This document shows positions 24,508 to 31,476 of a stretch of 39,758 nucleotides of DNA, one piece after another. Below the pieces are notes generated by a model that saw only the letters and a program-made list of their open reading frames with translations, did no database searches and had not been told where the DNA came from. Positions within the stretch are counted from its first letter, which is position 1, and the number at the start of each line of letters is the position of its first letter. Origin of the DNA: Opitutaceae bacterium. Lineage in GTDB: Bacteria > Verrucomicrobiota > Verrucomicrobiia > Opitutales > Opitutaceae. A program made the position numbers and the translations under genes. The stretch is taken from NCBI GenBank assembly GCA_025360455.1, contig JANYCF010000296.1, positions 1 through 39,758 of the forward strand, given 5' to 3'.

Positions 24508-25902
24508 ATGGCTCAAATCATCGATATGCCGAAACTCAGCGACACCATGACGGTGGGCACGCTGGTCAAGTGGCTCAGAAAAGAAGGCGACGCTGTGAAG
24601 TCCGGCGACATCCTCGCCGAAGTCGAAACCGACAAAGCCACGATGGAACTCGAGTCGTTCTTCGACGGCACGCTCCTCAAAATTTTCGCCCCCGCCGGTT
24701 CCCAAATCGCCGTCGGCGCCGCCCTCTGCGCCGTCGGCAAACCCGGTGAGACCGTCGAAGCCCCAGCCGTAGCGCAGGCTTCCCAGCCTGCCTCTGCTCC
24801 GAAAAATGGAGGGCCGAACTCCAGCGAGGCCGCGAAAACCGCCCCAATTTCCCACTTGGACATTCCGCGCTCCACCACGGCCGTTCCAGCGACCGTTGCC
24901 CCGGCACCCGTCGTTGCGGTTCCTTCTGCCCCAGAGCCCAAAGCCGAGACCCCATCTCCGGCGTCGGCCTCCGACGCCCGCCTCCGCATCTCCCCTCTCG
25001 CGAAAAAAATTGCCGCCGACCAAAAGGTTGATGCCACCCGCGTCACCGGCACCGGCCCGCACGGCCGCATCGTCAAAGCCGACGTCCTCGCCGCCGCCGC
25101 AAATCCCGCGCTACTCAAATCCGCTGCTGTTGTGGGCGGGGTGCCCTCACCCCGCGGCGCATCACCCTCGCTCCTCACCAAAGGTCCGATTCAAGAGGAG
25201 AAGCTGGCCCCCGTCTCCACCATGCGCGCCGTCATCGCCAAGCGCATGGTCGAGTCCACGACCACTATTCCCTACGTCTACCTCGACATCGAAATCGACG
25301 CCGAGCCATTGCTCGCTATCCGCGCCCAACTCAACACCGGTCTCGAAAAAGAAGGCGTCAAACTTTCGGTCAACGATTTCATTCTCAAAGCCAGCGCTGA
25401 AGCCCTGCGCCGCGTTCCCGCCGTCAACTGCTCGTGGGAGCCATCGACAGGCTCAGGCCAGGCGGCCGCCATCCGCCACCACGGCGCCGCGCACGTCGCG
25501 TTTGCTGTCGCGCTCGAAGACGGCCTCATCACACCTGTCGTCCGCGACGCGCACCTGAAGAGCGTCTTTCAAATCAGCACCGAAGTGAAAGTCCTCGGCA
25601 AGAAAGCCAAAGAGAAAAAACTCGCCCCCGCCGACTACACCGGCGGCACGTTCTGCGTTTCCAATCTCGGCATGATGGGCATCCCGAAGTTCACCGCGAT
25701 CATCAACCCACCGAACGCCGCGATCCTCGCCGTCGGCACCACGGTCGCCAAGCCCGTCGTGAAAAACGGCCAGATCGTCGCCGGCCAGACATTGACCGTC
25801 ACGCTCAGCTGCGACCACCGCGTCTTCGACGGCGCCGTCGGCGCCCACTTCCTCGGCGCACTGAAAGATCTCCTCGAGAAGCCGGCGCTGCTGCTGGTGT
25901 GA
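24508..25902 (+). CDS. pdhC: Dihydrolipoamide acetyltransferase (E2) of pyruvate dehydrogenase
   Basis: Transfers the acetyl group from lipoamide to CoA and forms the complex core. The 464-residue protein has an N-terminal lipoyl domain with Lys43 in VETDKATME. An Ala/Pro-rich linker (about 80-150) precedes the peripheral-subunit-binding domain RISPLAKKIAADQ...GPHGRIVKADV. The catalytic domain ends with SCDHRVFDG (His437, Asp441). The linker and the catalytic domain carry segments that look like translated genomic repeats, notably AQASQPAS (near 90) and EPSTGSGQA (311-319), the latter directly after the conserved VNCSW. E3 is not in the window. The gene is followed by a strong terminator. Confidence 0.95.
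   Translation: MAQIIDMPKLSDTMTVGTLVKWLRKEGDAVKSGDILAEVETDKATMELESFFDGTLLKIFAPAGSQIAVGAALCAVGKPGETVEAPAVAQASQPASAPKNGGPNSSEAAKTAPISHLDIPRSTTAVPATVAPAPVVAVPSAPEPKAETPSPASASDARLRISPLAKKIAADQKVDATRVTGTGPHGRIVKADVLAAAANPALLKSAAVVGGVPSPRGASPSLLTKGPIQEEKLAPVSTMRAVIAKRMVESTTTIPYVYLDIEIDAEPLLAIRAQLNTGLEKEGVKLSVNDFILKASAEALRRVPAVNCSWEPSTGSGQAAAIRHHGAAHVAFAVALEDGLITPVVRDAHLKSVFQISTEVKVLGKKAKEKKLAPADYTGGTFCVSNLGMMGIPKFTAIINPPNAAILAVGTTVAKPVVKNGQIVAGQTLTVTLSCDHRVFDGAVGAHFLGALKDLLEKPALLLV
24769..24823. repeat. Repeat-like insert in the E2 linker
   Basis: GTAGCGCAGGCT-TCCC-AGCCTGC (24769-24791) contains a perfect 7-base stem. It is followed at 24807-24823 by TGGAG...CTCCA, a second small palindrome with a GGGCCGAA centre. 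Both resemble dispersed non-coding repeats, but here they are translated in frame within the flexible linker. Confidence 0.6.
25136..25155. repeat. Perfect 8-bp-arm palindrome in E2
   Basis: GCGGGGTG-CCCT-CACCCCGC lies in frame in the second linker, just before the catalytic domain, encoding GGVPSPRG. It could be a repeat-derived insert or chance in a GC-rich linker. Confidence 0.55.
25438..25464. repeat. 27-bp repeat-like insert in the E2 catalytic domain
   Basis: TCGACAGGCTCAGGCCAG (25444-25461) resembles the dispersed motif inside the repeat at 31354-31391, which reads TTTGCTCAAGGCCCTGAGCC. It encodes EPSTGSGQA between the conserved VNCSW and AAIRHHG, where other E2 proteins have a shorter loop. 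The length of 27 bases keeps the frame. Confidence 0.65.
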
Positions 25903-25907
25903 AACTT

Positions 25908-25929
25908 GTAGGAGCCTGCTTGCAGGCGA
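25908..25929. repeat. REP-like palindrome, single copy
   Basis: GTAGGAGCCTGCTTGCAGGCGA forms a short hairpin (GCCTGC-TT-GCAGGC). It matches each arm of the pair at 35934-36008 apart from two central bases. It has the look of the GTAGGAGC...GCGA REP class of Pseudomonas. It lies 6 bases after the E2 stop. Confidence 0.8.
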
Positions 25930-25939
25930 TCTCGCTCAA

Positions 25940-25966
25940 GGCGGCGCATTTGCGCCGCCTTTTTTT
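25940..25966 (+). terminator. Intrinsic terminator of the pdh operon
   Basis: A perfect 8-bp GC stem (GGCGGCGC / GCGCCGCC) with an ATTT loop is followed by seven T residues. It lies 38 bases after the E2 stop, just beyond a REP-like hairpin. It is the clearest rho-independent terminator in the window. Confidence 0.93.
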
Positions 25967-26013
25967 GCCCACTTGCCAAGCACCACTCCGATTGATTTAT
26001 CTGAACCGCACGA

Positions 26014-26709
26014 ATGAAAGCGAAAGCATATCTCATTGGCATTATTATCCTGTTGTTGTTTTTTTCAGGATGCAGATCGCAAAAGATTCCTCCGCTTGGC
26101 CAGGTTGATCGCGTCAAGGTCTCTGGCCGTGCTTTAGCGGAGAGCACCGAAATCACCTCTCCAGAAAAGATAGAAAAAATCATTCAATTCGTGAATTCAC
26201 TGCCTGACGGTTGGAGTGAACCTTGGTCCGGTCCACCAGCAGCCAGCGTACTAATGGAGTTCTGGAATGACGGAAAGTTTATCGGAAACTTTGGAATATC
26301 CTCAGACTTCGTAACCAGAGACTATGACGGTCTCTGGTCGCAAAGTATTCCCGAAAAAACGACCATGGCATTCGCAAAAGCAATAAGCGACGCAATCTAT
26401 GAAGGAGCTTTTGAGATCATTCCTCCTGGAGTGAATTTACAAAAACAGCTAGACTCAGCTGAAATCTCGATGAAACGAATCCCCGCCGGCACCGAAATTC
26501 AAGCGCTCTACACATTCATCCAAAAATCAGGCTTCGCGATTACTGCCGATTATCCCGGATTTATTAATGTCACCATCGAGAGAATTCACACAGGAAAATA
26601 TGCAGATACGGCAATCACGGGTCAGTATGTACTGGATCCGAATCGCAAAGTGAAAAATCTACGATTTTTCGGCGTGGAAATTAAGAAAAAAATAGTTGCG
26701 AGCCAATAA
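26014..26709 (+). CDS. Putative lipoprotein of unknown function, AT-richer
   Basis: The 231-residue product begins with a hydrophobic signal and the lipobox LFFSGC (Cys20), so it is probably a membrane-anchored lipoprotein. The rest is mixed alpha/beta (IEKIIQFVNSLPDGW, KTTMAFAKAISDAIYEG, LYTFIQKSGF) with no motif that I recognise. The coding region is visibly AT-richer than its neighbours, with many AAA, ATT and TTT codons, which suggests separate acquisition. It follows the pdh terminator and precedes an orphan antitoxin-like gene. Confidence 0.75.
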   Translation: MKAKAYLIGIIILLLFFSGCRSQKIPPLGQVDRVKVSGRALAESTEITSPEKIEKIIQFVNSLPDGWSEPWSGPPAASVLMEFWNDGKFIGNFGISSDFVTRDYDGLWSQSIPEKTTMAFAKAISDAIYEGAFEIIPPGVNLQKQLDSAEISMKRIPAGTEIQALYTFIQKSGFAITADYPGFINVTIERIHTGKYADTAITGQYVLDPNRKVKNLRFFGVEIKKKIVASQ

Positions 26710-26751
26710 TCGCACAACCCCTGTCCCCAGTCTGAAGAGCGAATACTTCCC

Positions 26752-27000
26752 ATGGCACACCGCCCCATGGCAAGGAAACCATCCCCCCCATCCCGCAGCG
26801 AACTCATAGCCCTCGTCGATCGCAGCTCATCCGAAGAACGGCTTTTTCTTTCCGCGTATCTGCAGCATCTGGCAACCAAGGATGATCCGGCCGTGCAGAC
26901 CGAGCTGACCACTGGCCATCGGGAAATCACCCGGGGCAAGAAAGTCGGCCTCCGGCAGATGACGCAGCTCCATCGCACTCTTTCTAGCGGCAGTTTGTGA
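26752..27000 (+). CDS. Antitoxin-like protein, orphan copy
   Basis: The 82-residue product is a close paralogue of the one at 29321-29533, sharing VDRSS(S/A)EERLFLSAYLQHLAT and RGKKVGLRQ. Protein and DNA are both highly alike. It has about 12 extra N-terminal residues; ATG 26767 (MARKPSPP) is an alternative start. In the paralogue a toxin gene starts with GTG overlapping the antitoxin stop. Here the same GTG (26997) exists but that frame closes after eight codons. The protein is therefore an antitoxin-like orphan. It is short and helical, without a DNA-binding motif that I can name. Confidence 0.75.
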   Translation: MAHRPMARKPSPPSRSELIALVDRSSSEERLFLSAYLQHLATKDDPAVQTELTTGHREITRGKKVGLRQMTQLHRTLSSGSL

Positions 27001-27046
27001 ATCGTTCGGTTCCTCTATCATGAATCGCACCCATATCCGATTTTAT
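26997..27046 (+). pseudogene. Remnant of the toxin gene start
   Basis: GTGAATCGTTCGGTTCCTCT aligns with the toxin start at 29530 (GTGAAACGTCCGGTTCCCTA), and a weaker match continues to CCCATATCCGATTTTATGG. A TGA follows eight codons after the GTG. The palindromic element at 27047-27112 begins exactly where the likeness ends, so the rest of the toxin is missing. Confidence 0.65.
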
Positions 27047-27112
27047 GGTAGGGCGCGACCGCTGGGCGCGCCGTAAATATATTCGCGGACGGCCCAGCGG
27101 TCCGTCCCTACC
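27047..27112. repeat. 66-bp double-palindrome element, copy of 3116-3180 inverted
   Basis: GGTAGGGCGCGACCGCTGGG...GGTCCGTCCCTACC is the reverse complement of 3116-3180 except for the central ~11 bases. It sits at the breakpoint of the decayed toxin gene. Confidence 0.9.
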
Positions 27113-27186
27113 CGATGCCAATGTTGGCTGAGATAGCATCGCGTTGTCACAATAGCCAAATCACTATTTCCCATTACATTTCTCCC

Positions 27187-27666
27187 ATGAGCACCCCCGA
27201 AAATCCGCGCCCGCCATTTCCACCGTTTGATGCCGAGTCCGCCGCCCAGAAGGTGCGGCTGGCCGAAGATGCCTGGAATTCGCGCGAGCCGGAACGCGTG
27301 TCGCTCGCCTACACGCCGGACAGCGTGTGGCGCAACCGCGCCGAATTTGTCTCCGGCCGCCCGGCTATCGTGCAATTTCTCCAGCGCAAATGGGCGCGCG
27401 AACTCGACTACCGCCTCATCAAGGAACTCTGGGCCTTCTCCGGCGACCACATCGCGGTGCGCTTCGCCTACGAATGGCACGATGACTCCGGGCAGTGGTT
27501 CCGCTCCTACGGCAACGAGAACTGGGAATTCGACGCCCACGGTTTCATGCAACGCCGACTCGCCAGCATCAACGATCTCCCAATCCGAGAAACCGTCCGA
27601 AAGTTCCACTGGCCCGCCGGCCGCCGCCCCGACGATCATCCCAGTCTCTCCGCGCTCGGGTTGTGA
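27187..27666 (+). CDS. DUF1348 family, NTF2-like protein
   Basis: The 159-residue protein shows the strongly conserved DUF1348 (PF07080) sequence, with blocks [52 protein letters not shown] and [15 protein letters not shown]. The fold is a cone-shaped NTF2/SnoaL-like barrel. The molecular function is not established. The start at [11 protein letters not shown] (27187) is preferred to 27115, because the extra residues would be encoded by spacer. The leader is pyrimidine-rich (CATTTCTCCC before ATG). It appears to be a single gene. Confidence 0.92.
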   Translation: MSTPENPRPPFPPFDAESAAQKVRLAEDAWNSREPERVSLAYTPDSVWRNRAEFVSGRPAIVQFLQRKWARELDYRLIKELWAFSGDHIAVRFAYEWHDDSGQWFRSYGNENWEFDAHGFMQRRLASINDLPIRETVRKFHWPAGRRPDDHPSLSALGL

Positions 27667-27705
27667 TTTCCTGCCGAATTCGGTGAGCGTGCATCTGACT
27701 CGATA

Positions 27706-27823
27706 GGTGGAGCGGCTTGCCCCCAAGACGCTTTCTGAGCGTTCACGTACAAAGCGCGTTGGGGGCAACGCGCTTCGGTTCACTCGCGCCCAAACCAGCG
27801 CGTTGAGGGCAACGCGCTCCACC
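27706..27823. repeat. GTGGAGCG repeat cluster
   Basis: The block begins GGTGGAGCGGCTTGCCC and ends GGGCAACGCGCTCCACC, giving complementary ends. GCGCGTT(G)GGGGCAACGCGC-like units occur within it at about 27754-27775 and 27798-27818. It fills most of the spacer between the DUF1348 gene and the next gene. Confidence 0.8.
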
Positions 27824-27928
27824 TCAAGGCATGAACCAATCCCCGCCCTAGGCGGCCCCCGATCATTTCCTTGCGTTGCCTCGTGATGCAGGGAGAATGC
27901 CGCCGCGACAGGTCAGCGTCCCAACCCC

Positions 27929-29260
27929 ATGAAAGCCCCGACCCTCTGTCCCATGTTTCGCAGCAGCCTGCTCTTGTTCCTTGGCCTGCTGTTTTCCACT
28001 GCCATCATCGCGCAGGAACACCGCGTCCCCGCCGCAACCGCCATCCGCGTGACCCCCGACCTCTCCACTGTCGTCATCAAAAAAGAACAGGTCCGGGATA
28101 CCCGCTTCACCCTCAAAGGTTGGAAAGGTGAGCTGAAGGATGCGCGCATGATCGATCTTGCAGGCAATGATATCACCGGACTGCTCGCCCCAAAAACCGA
28201 ACGCGGAGTCGTGACGATGGCGCAGCCGCAGCATCCGTTCGTGATGAAAACACGAACCCCGCAAGCCGTCGCCTTAAACGAACAGAACGACACCATGCTG
28301 CCCGGCGGTCTGGTACTGGCGCTTTCCCCCGGGCCTGACCATGGGGGACCCGCGAATGTTTTTTGGTTCCGGTTGTTCTGCTCCATCAGTCCGCGCCCCG
28401 CGCCGTGGGACAATACTGGCGGCAATTACGTGACAAAAATGAAATTCACCGTGCGCCCCACCGAAGGGTCACCGGTCTCAGAATTACCCTACCCAATCAC
28501 GGTCAGTCTGGAATTTGAAGGCATGACCGCGCAGGACGTGCCGGTGTTCACGATCGATCAAGCCGGACTCGAACACCAGAAAGTGGTCGAGCTGCGCTTC
28601 AAGCCATCGACCATGCAACCCAAGCTACTGGTGCGATCCACCATCGCGGATGCCGATCTGGCCATTGATGCGCTCCCGCGACTCGAACTGCGCCCGACGC
28701 GCACGACCTTGCTCGGCTTCGGGCTTGAGACCGTGGCCGTCGCCGTCGCGCAGGTCCAGGTCAACGGCGAGCCGCTGGAAACGAAGACGCCCCTCAACGT
28801 CGACGTGCAGGTGCTCGGCGCCGCCCGGCGCGAGGGCGCGGCCGAGGTAATCATTCCCTCCGGCGGCTCGCGGGCCGAATTCGTTTTGCGCTCGTCGGGC
28901 TTGGGGAAAGTCACGGTGCGAACCACCGTGGGCGCACTCACCGCCTCGACCGAATTGAATCAACGCTTTCCGACCGGCCCGCTCCTCGCCGCGTTGCTCG
29001 GCGGTGCCGTGGGCGGCATGGCCCGGCGCTGGGTTAACGGCGCGCGCAAACGTTCAGCGGCCCGCAACACCCTTGAAGGCGTCGTGGTCGGACTCGTCGC
29101 GTTTGTCGCCACGGTACTCGGCGTCGGTTACCTCCATCTCCCACCCGCCATCGCGGCCACCGAAGCCGGCGCGTTTCTGACCAGTGTCCTCTGCGGTTTT
29201 GCGGGAGTGACGGTGTTCGCGGCGATGACTGACCGCATGAAAGTCGGTTCCGAAAAATAA
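27929..29260 (+). CDS. Secreted/membrane protein of unknown function, 443 aa
   Basis: I do not recognise the family. A signal peptide (SSLLLFLGLLFSTAIIAQ) is followed by about 320 residues of beta-rich periplasmic sequence. The C-terminus has three probable membrane spans: around LLAALLGGAVGGMA, EGVVVGLVAFVATVLGVGYL and FLTSVLCGFAGVTVF. Basic residues (RRW..GARKR) lie between spans one and two. The layout suggests an exported domain anchored by a small C-terminal membrane bundle. ATG 27953 is an alternative start. The next gene is the antitoxin 60 bases downstream, so cotranscription is possible but unproven. Confidence 0.8.
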   Translation: MKAPTLCPMFRSSLLLFLGLLFSTAIIAQEHRVPAATAIRVTPDLSTVVIKKEQVRDTRFTLKGWKGELKDARMIDLAGNDITGLLAPKTERGVVTMAQPQHPFVMKTRTPQAVALNEQNDTMLPGGLVLALSPGPDHGGPANVFWFRLFCSISPRPAPWDNTGGNYVTKMKFTVRPTEGSPVSELPYPITVSLEFEGMTAQDVPVFTIDQAGLEHQKVVELRFKPSTMQPKLLVRSTIADADLAIDALPRLELRPTRTTLLGFGLETVAVAVAQVQVNGEPLETKTPLNVDVQVLGAARREGAAEVIIPSGGSRAEFVLRSSGLGKVTVRTTVGALTASTELNQRFPTGPLLAALLGGAVGGMARRWVNGARKRSAARNTLEGVVVGLVAFVATVLGVGYLHLPPAIAATEAGAFLTSVLCGFAGVTVFAAMTDRMKVGSEK

Positions 29261-29320
29261 TTTCCCCAGAGGTTCTCCCACCCGCTTGACACTTACCCGA
29301 TACGGAGAAAACTACCTGCC

Positions 29321-29533
29321 ATGTCCCGCAACGAACTCAAAGCTATCGTTGATCGCAGCTCTGCGGAAGAACGACTTTTTCTTTCCGCGTATCTGCAACA
29401 TCTGGCCACGCGGGATGATCCGGCGACACAAACCGAGCTGACCAACGCCCACCGGGAAATCGCCCGAGGCAAAAAAGTCGGTCTCCGGCAGATCAAGCAG
29501 CTCCATCGCACCCTCACCAGCGTCAGTCTGTGA
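29321..29533 (+). CDS. Putative type II antitoxin
   Basis: The 70-residue product begins MSRNELKAIVDRSSAEERLF and overlaps the next gene by 4 bases (GTGA). That overlap and the RelE/ParE-like neighbour make a toxin-antitoxin pair likely. It contains a helical stretch and a basic C-terminus (RGKKVGLRQIKQLHR). It lacks an obvious RHH or HTH motif. A close paralogue lies at 26752-27000 in the same orientation. Confidence 0.75.
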   Translation: MSRNELKAIVDRSSAEERLFLSAYLQHLATRDDPATQTELTNAHREIARGKKVGLRQIKQLHRTLTSVSL

Positions 29534-29793
29534 AACGTCCGGTTCCCTACGACGTGGTGATGCCCATTTCTAAAATGGCCGTCTTTCACAGTGCACCGAA
29601 GCGTGAACGCAAGGCGCTGCTGAATTTTTTCGACCTCCTCGCCGCCAACCCCTTTCTGGAAAGCGACTGGATCATGGATGATACAACGGGGCGTACGCAT
29701 TATCGCCAAAGGATCGGGAATTACCTCGTGACTTATTGGGCCGACCACGCCGTCAAGGAAGTGAAAGTTGTCAAATTGGAGCGCATTGCCTGA
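29530..29793 (+). CDS. Putative RelE/ParE-type toxin
   Basis: The 87-residue product starts at GTG 29530 inside the antitoxin stop region. It has the RelE/ParE layout: a helical hairpin (KRERKALLNFFDLLAANPF) then a beta sheet with YRQRIGNYLVTYWADHAVKEV and the ending VKLERIA. Such toxins act as mRNA interferases or gyrase inhibitors; the target here cannot be read off. The family call is by fold-like pattern only. The frame is intact, unlike the remnant at 26997. Confidence 0.72.
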   Translation: MKRPVPYDVVMPISKMAVFHSAPKRERKALLNFFDLLAANPFLESDWIMDDTTGRTHYRQRIGNYLVTYWADHAVKEVKVVKLERIA

Positions 29794-29830
29794 GCAGGGG
29801 ATTCGATCCCTCCTGGCTTTTCCTTTCCCC

Positions 29831-30268
29831 ATGCAACTCCCCCACCCCCTCACCCGACTCGCCGGTTGTTGCTGGCTCCCGCGCCACATCGCCAAGACCC
29901 GCGTCTACCTTCGCGGTGAAATGCCCTTCGCTTACCGCATCGCCCTCGGCAGCCGCATGGGCGTCGACGGCTATTTCTTTCGCCACTTCGGACTCGGAAA
30001 AAAACAGATGCTCGCAGCCATCCGCGCCCGGCCCGACGACGCAGCAGTTGCCAAATGGTTTCTCCAGCAACCCGGAGTCACCTCAGAACGCATCGCGTCG
30101 TGGAATGAATTCGCTCCCCGGCTCGGCGTGAAAGGTCACCCCGGTTACCTTACTCGCCAAATCGTGAAATGGTTTCTCTATCCCAAATCCATCTCCCGCC
30201 CGGTCGGCGGCATTTTCGCCCTCATCGCCCAAGACGAAGGGCTTCCGGCTGAACCTGAATCCGTCTGA
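29831..30268 (+). CDS. DUF5069 family protein
   Basis: The 145-residue protein starts MQLPHPLTRLAGC and has the DUF5069-like pattern: LPRHIAKTRVYLRGEMP, DGYFFRHFGLG, ASWNEFAPRLG. No function is known for this family. The frame extends upstream to 29768, overlapping the toxin gene, but the ATG at 29831 with its CT-rich leader is preferred. Confidence 0.75.
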   Translation: MQLPHPLTRLAGCCWLPRHIAKTRVYLRGEMPFAYRIALGSRMGVDGYFFRHFGLGKKQMLAAIRARPDDAAVAKWFLQQPGVTSERIASWNEFAPRLGVKGHPGYLTRQIVKWFLYPKSISRPVGGIFALIAQDEGLPAEPESV

Positions 30269-30298
30269 ATCACGCGGATTTGTTTTATATCGTTTCGC

Positions 30299-31222
30299 TC
30301 ACATCGTCCACGGCTTGGCGTGAATGTCGGTCTCGTCGGACCAGCGGCGCTGCAGCTTCACCAAATCAGCCTGGATATCTGCGAGCAGCGGCGTGATGTT
30401 TTTAACCGCCGTGGTGAACTCACGCAAGTTTTCCACCCGAGCCGTCGAGCCGACCGTCGCCCGCACCTGGGAAAAACCAAACGAGAAACGCACGCAAAAT
30501 TCGGTCCAATTCGTCACGCCCGATCGTTCATAAATCGGCGCAACCTCGACCGCACGCTTTTGCAGATAATCGCACCACGCCGCCCCCGGCACGTCGCGCA
30601 GCCGGTGCACCGGTGCGCCGCAAACCGTGCGCATGCCGATAACCGGTACATTGCGCTCAACGATGAAATCCCAGAGCGGATTCGCCGCGAAACGCTGCAA
30701 CGGATTGAGGTAGAAAATACAGGCATCGATCAATCCGGCAGTGTAGCCCGCCTTCAGCGCTTCCAACGGCATCACTGACGTCCACGGAAATACCTCCAAC
30801 ACAAATTGACGGACGAGTCCTTCATCCCGCAGCCGGCGCAACTCATCGTAGCACGGGCCACCCGTGCGCAATTGCTCCGCCAAATCGCCGCCTACGCAGA
30901 GCTGGGCAATATCCATGTGATCCACCCCCAGCGGCTTGATCTGCCGGTGGATGATGGTTCTCACCTCCGCGATATTTTCTCCGCCCACCTTGAAGATCAA
31001 TTTCGGCACATGAGCGCGATCTTCGTTAAAGGCCGCACCGAGCACCTGCAACGCATCGTCGTATTGTTCGCTGGTATGAAACCAGACCCCGGTGTCCATT
31101 GCAGCGCGCGTCATCTTCACGCGCTCAGCCACAGGAATCTTCGCATCACCCAGCCGAGTAGTACCGTAGATGTAAGGGGACAAATGCTTGAGTGGATCGG
31201 AGAGCATGGGCGGAGTGGTCAT
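30299..31222 (-). CDS. Aldo/keto reductase-like protein
   Basis: The 307-residue product begins MTTPPMLSDPLKHLSPYIYG and shows a TIM-barrel aldo/keto-reductase pattern. This includes IYGTTRLGD, MDTGVWFHTSEQYDDALQVLG around the usual catalytic Asp/Tyr, and IFKVGG with the Lys. The region where the catalytic His usually lies reads LCVGG, so that residue may be missing. Activity as a NAD(P)H oxidoreductase is therefore unsure. The frame continues upstream through a repeat block to 31429, which is clearly non-coding. No operon partner is evident; pyruvate carboxylase lies 254 bases upstream on the same strand. Confidence 0.7.
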   Translation of the reverse strand: MTTPPMLSDPLKHLSPYIYGTTRLGDAKIPVAERVKMTRAAMDTGVWFHTSEQYDDALQVLGAAFNEDRAHVPKLIFKVGGENIAEVRTIIHRQIKPLGVDHMDIAQLCVGGDLAEQLRTGGPCYDELRRLRDEGLVRQFVLEVFPWTSVMPLEALKAGYTAGLIDACIFYLNPLQRFAANPLWDFIVERNVPVIGMRTVCGAPVHRLRDVPGAAWCDYLQKRAVEVAPIYERSGVTNWTEFCVRFSFGFSQVRATVGSTARVENLREFTTAVKNITPLLADIQADLVKLQRRWSDETDIHAKPWTM

Positions 31223-31341
31223 GGCGTAACATCCACCATTCAAAAAAGATTTCTCTGCCGCAATCCCGGACCCCAGCGGATATATTCTTCCAAAAGCGCA
31301 GGGAGAACCGGCCCAACGCTGGAGGCGGTTTCGGTAAAAAT

Positions 31342-31458
31342 GTAGCCGCGTTGCCTTTCGACTTTGCTCAAGGCCCTGAGCCTGCCGAACGGGGAGCGTA
31401 GCGACAACGTGGTCTGCCCAACGGACCACGCTTTCGCCTCCGGCTCAAGCGCGGCCAC
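31342..31458. repeat. GTAGCCGCG palindrome with a nested CTCAAGGCCCTGAG insert
   Basis: The left arm starts GTAGCCGCGTTG and the right arm ends AAGCGCGGCCAC, with ACGTGGTC...GACCACG at the centre. The left arm is interrupted at about 31354-31391 by a different repeat with the palindromic core CTCAAGGCCCTGAG. The right arm reversed (GTGGCCGCGCTTGAGCC) matches the left outer arm of 15307-15504. It lies between the AKR-like gene and pyruvate carboxylase. Confidence 0.8.
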
Positions 31459-31476
31459 AGCATTGCTGCCACCCGC

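Noticed and set aside
31223-31429. Extended N-terminus of the aldo/keto reductase-like frame
   Set aside because: The extra residues are encoded by the repeat block 31342-31458 and have no family likeness; the ATG at 31222 gives the expected start.
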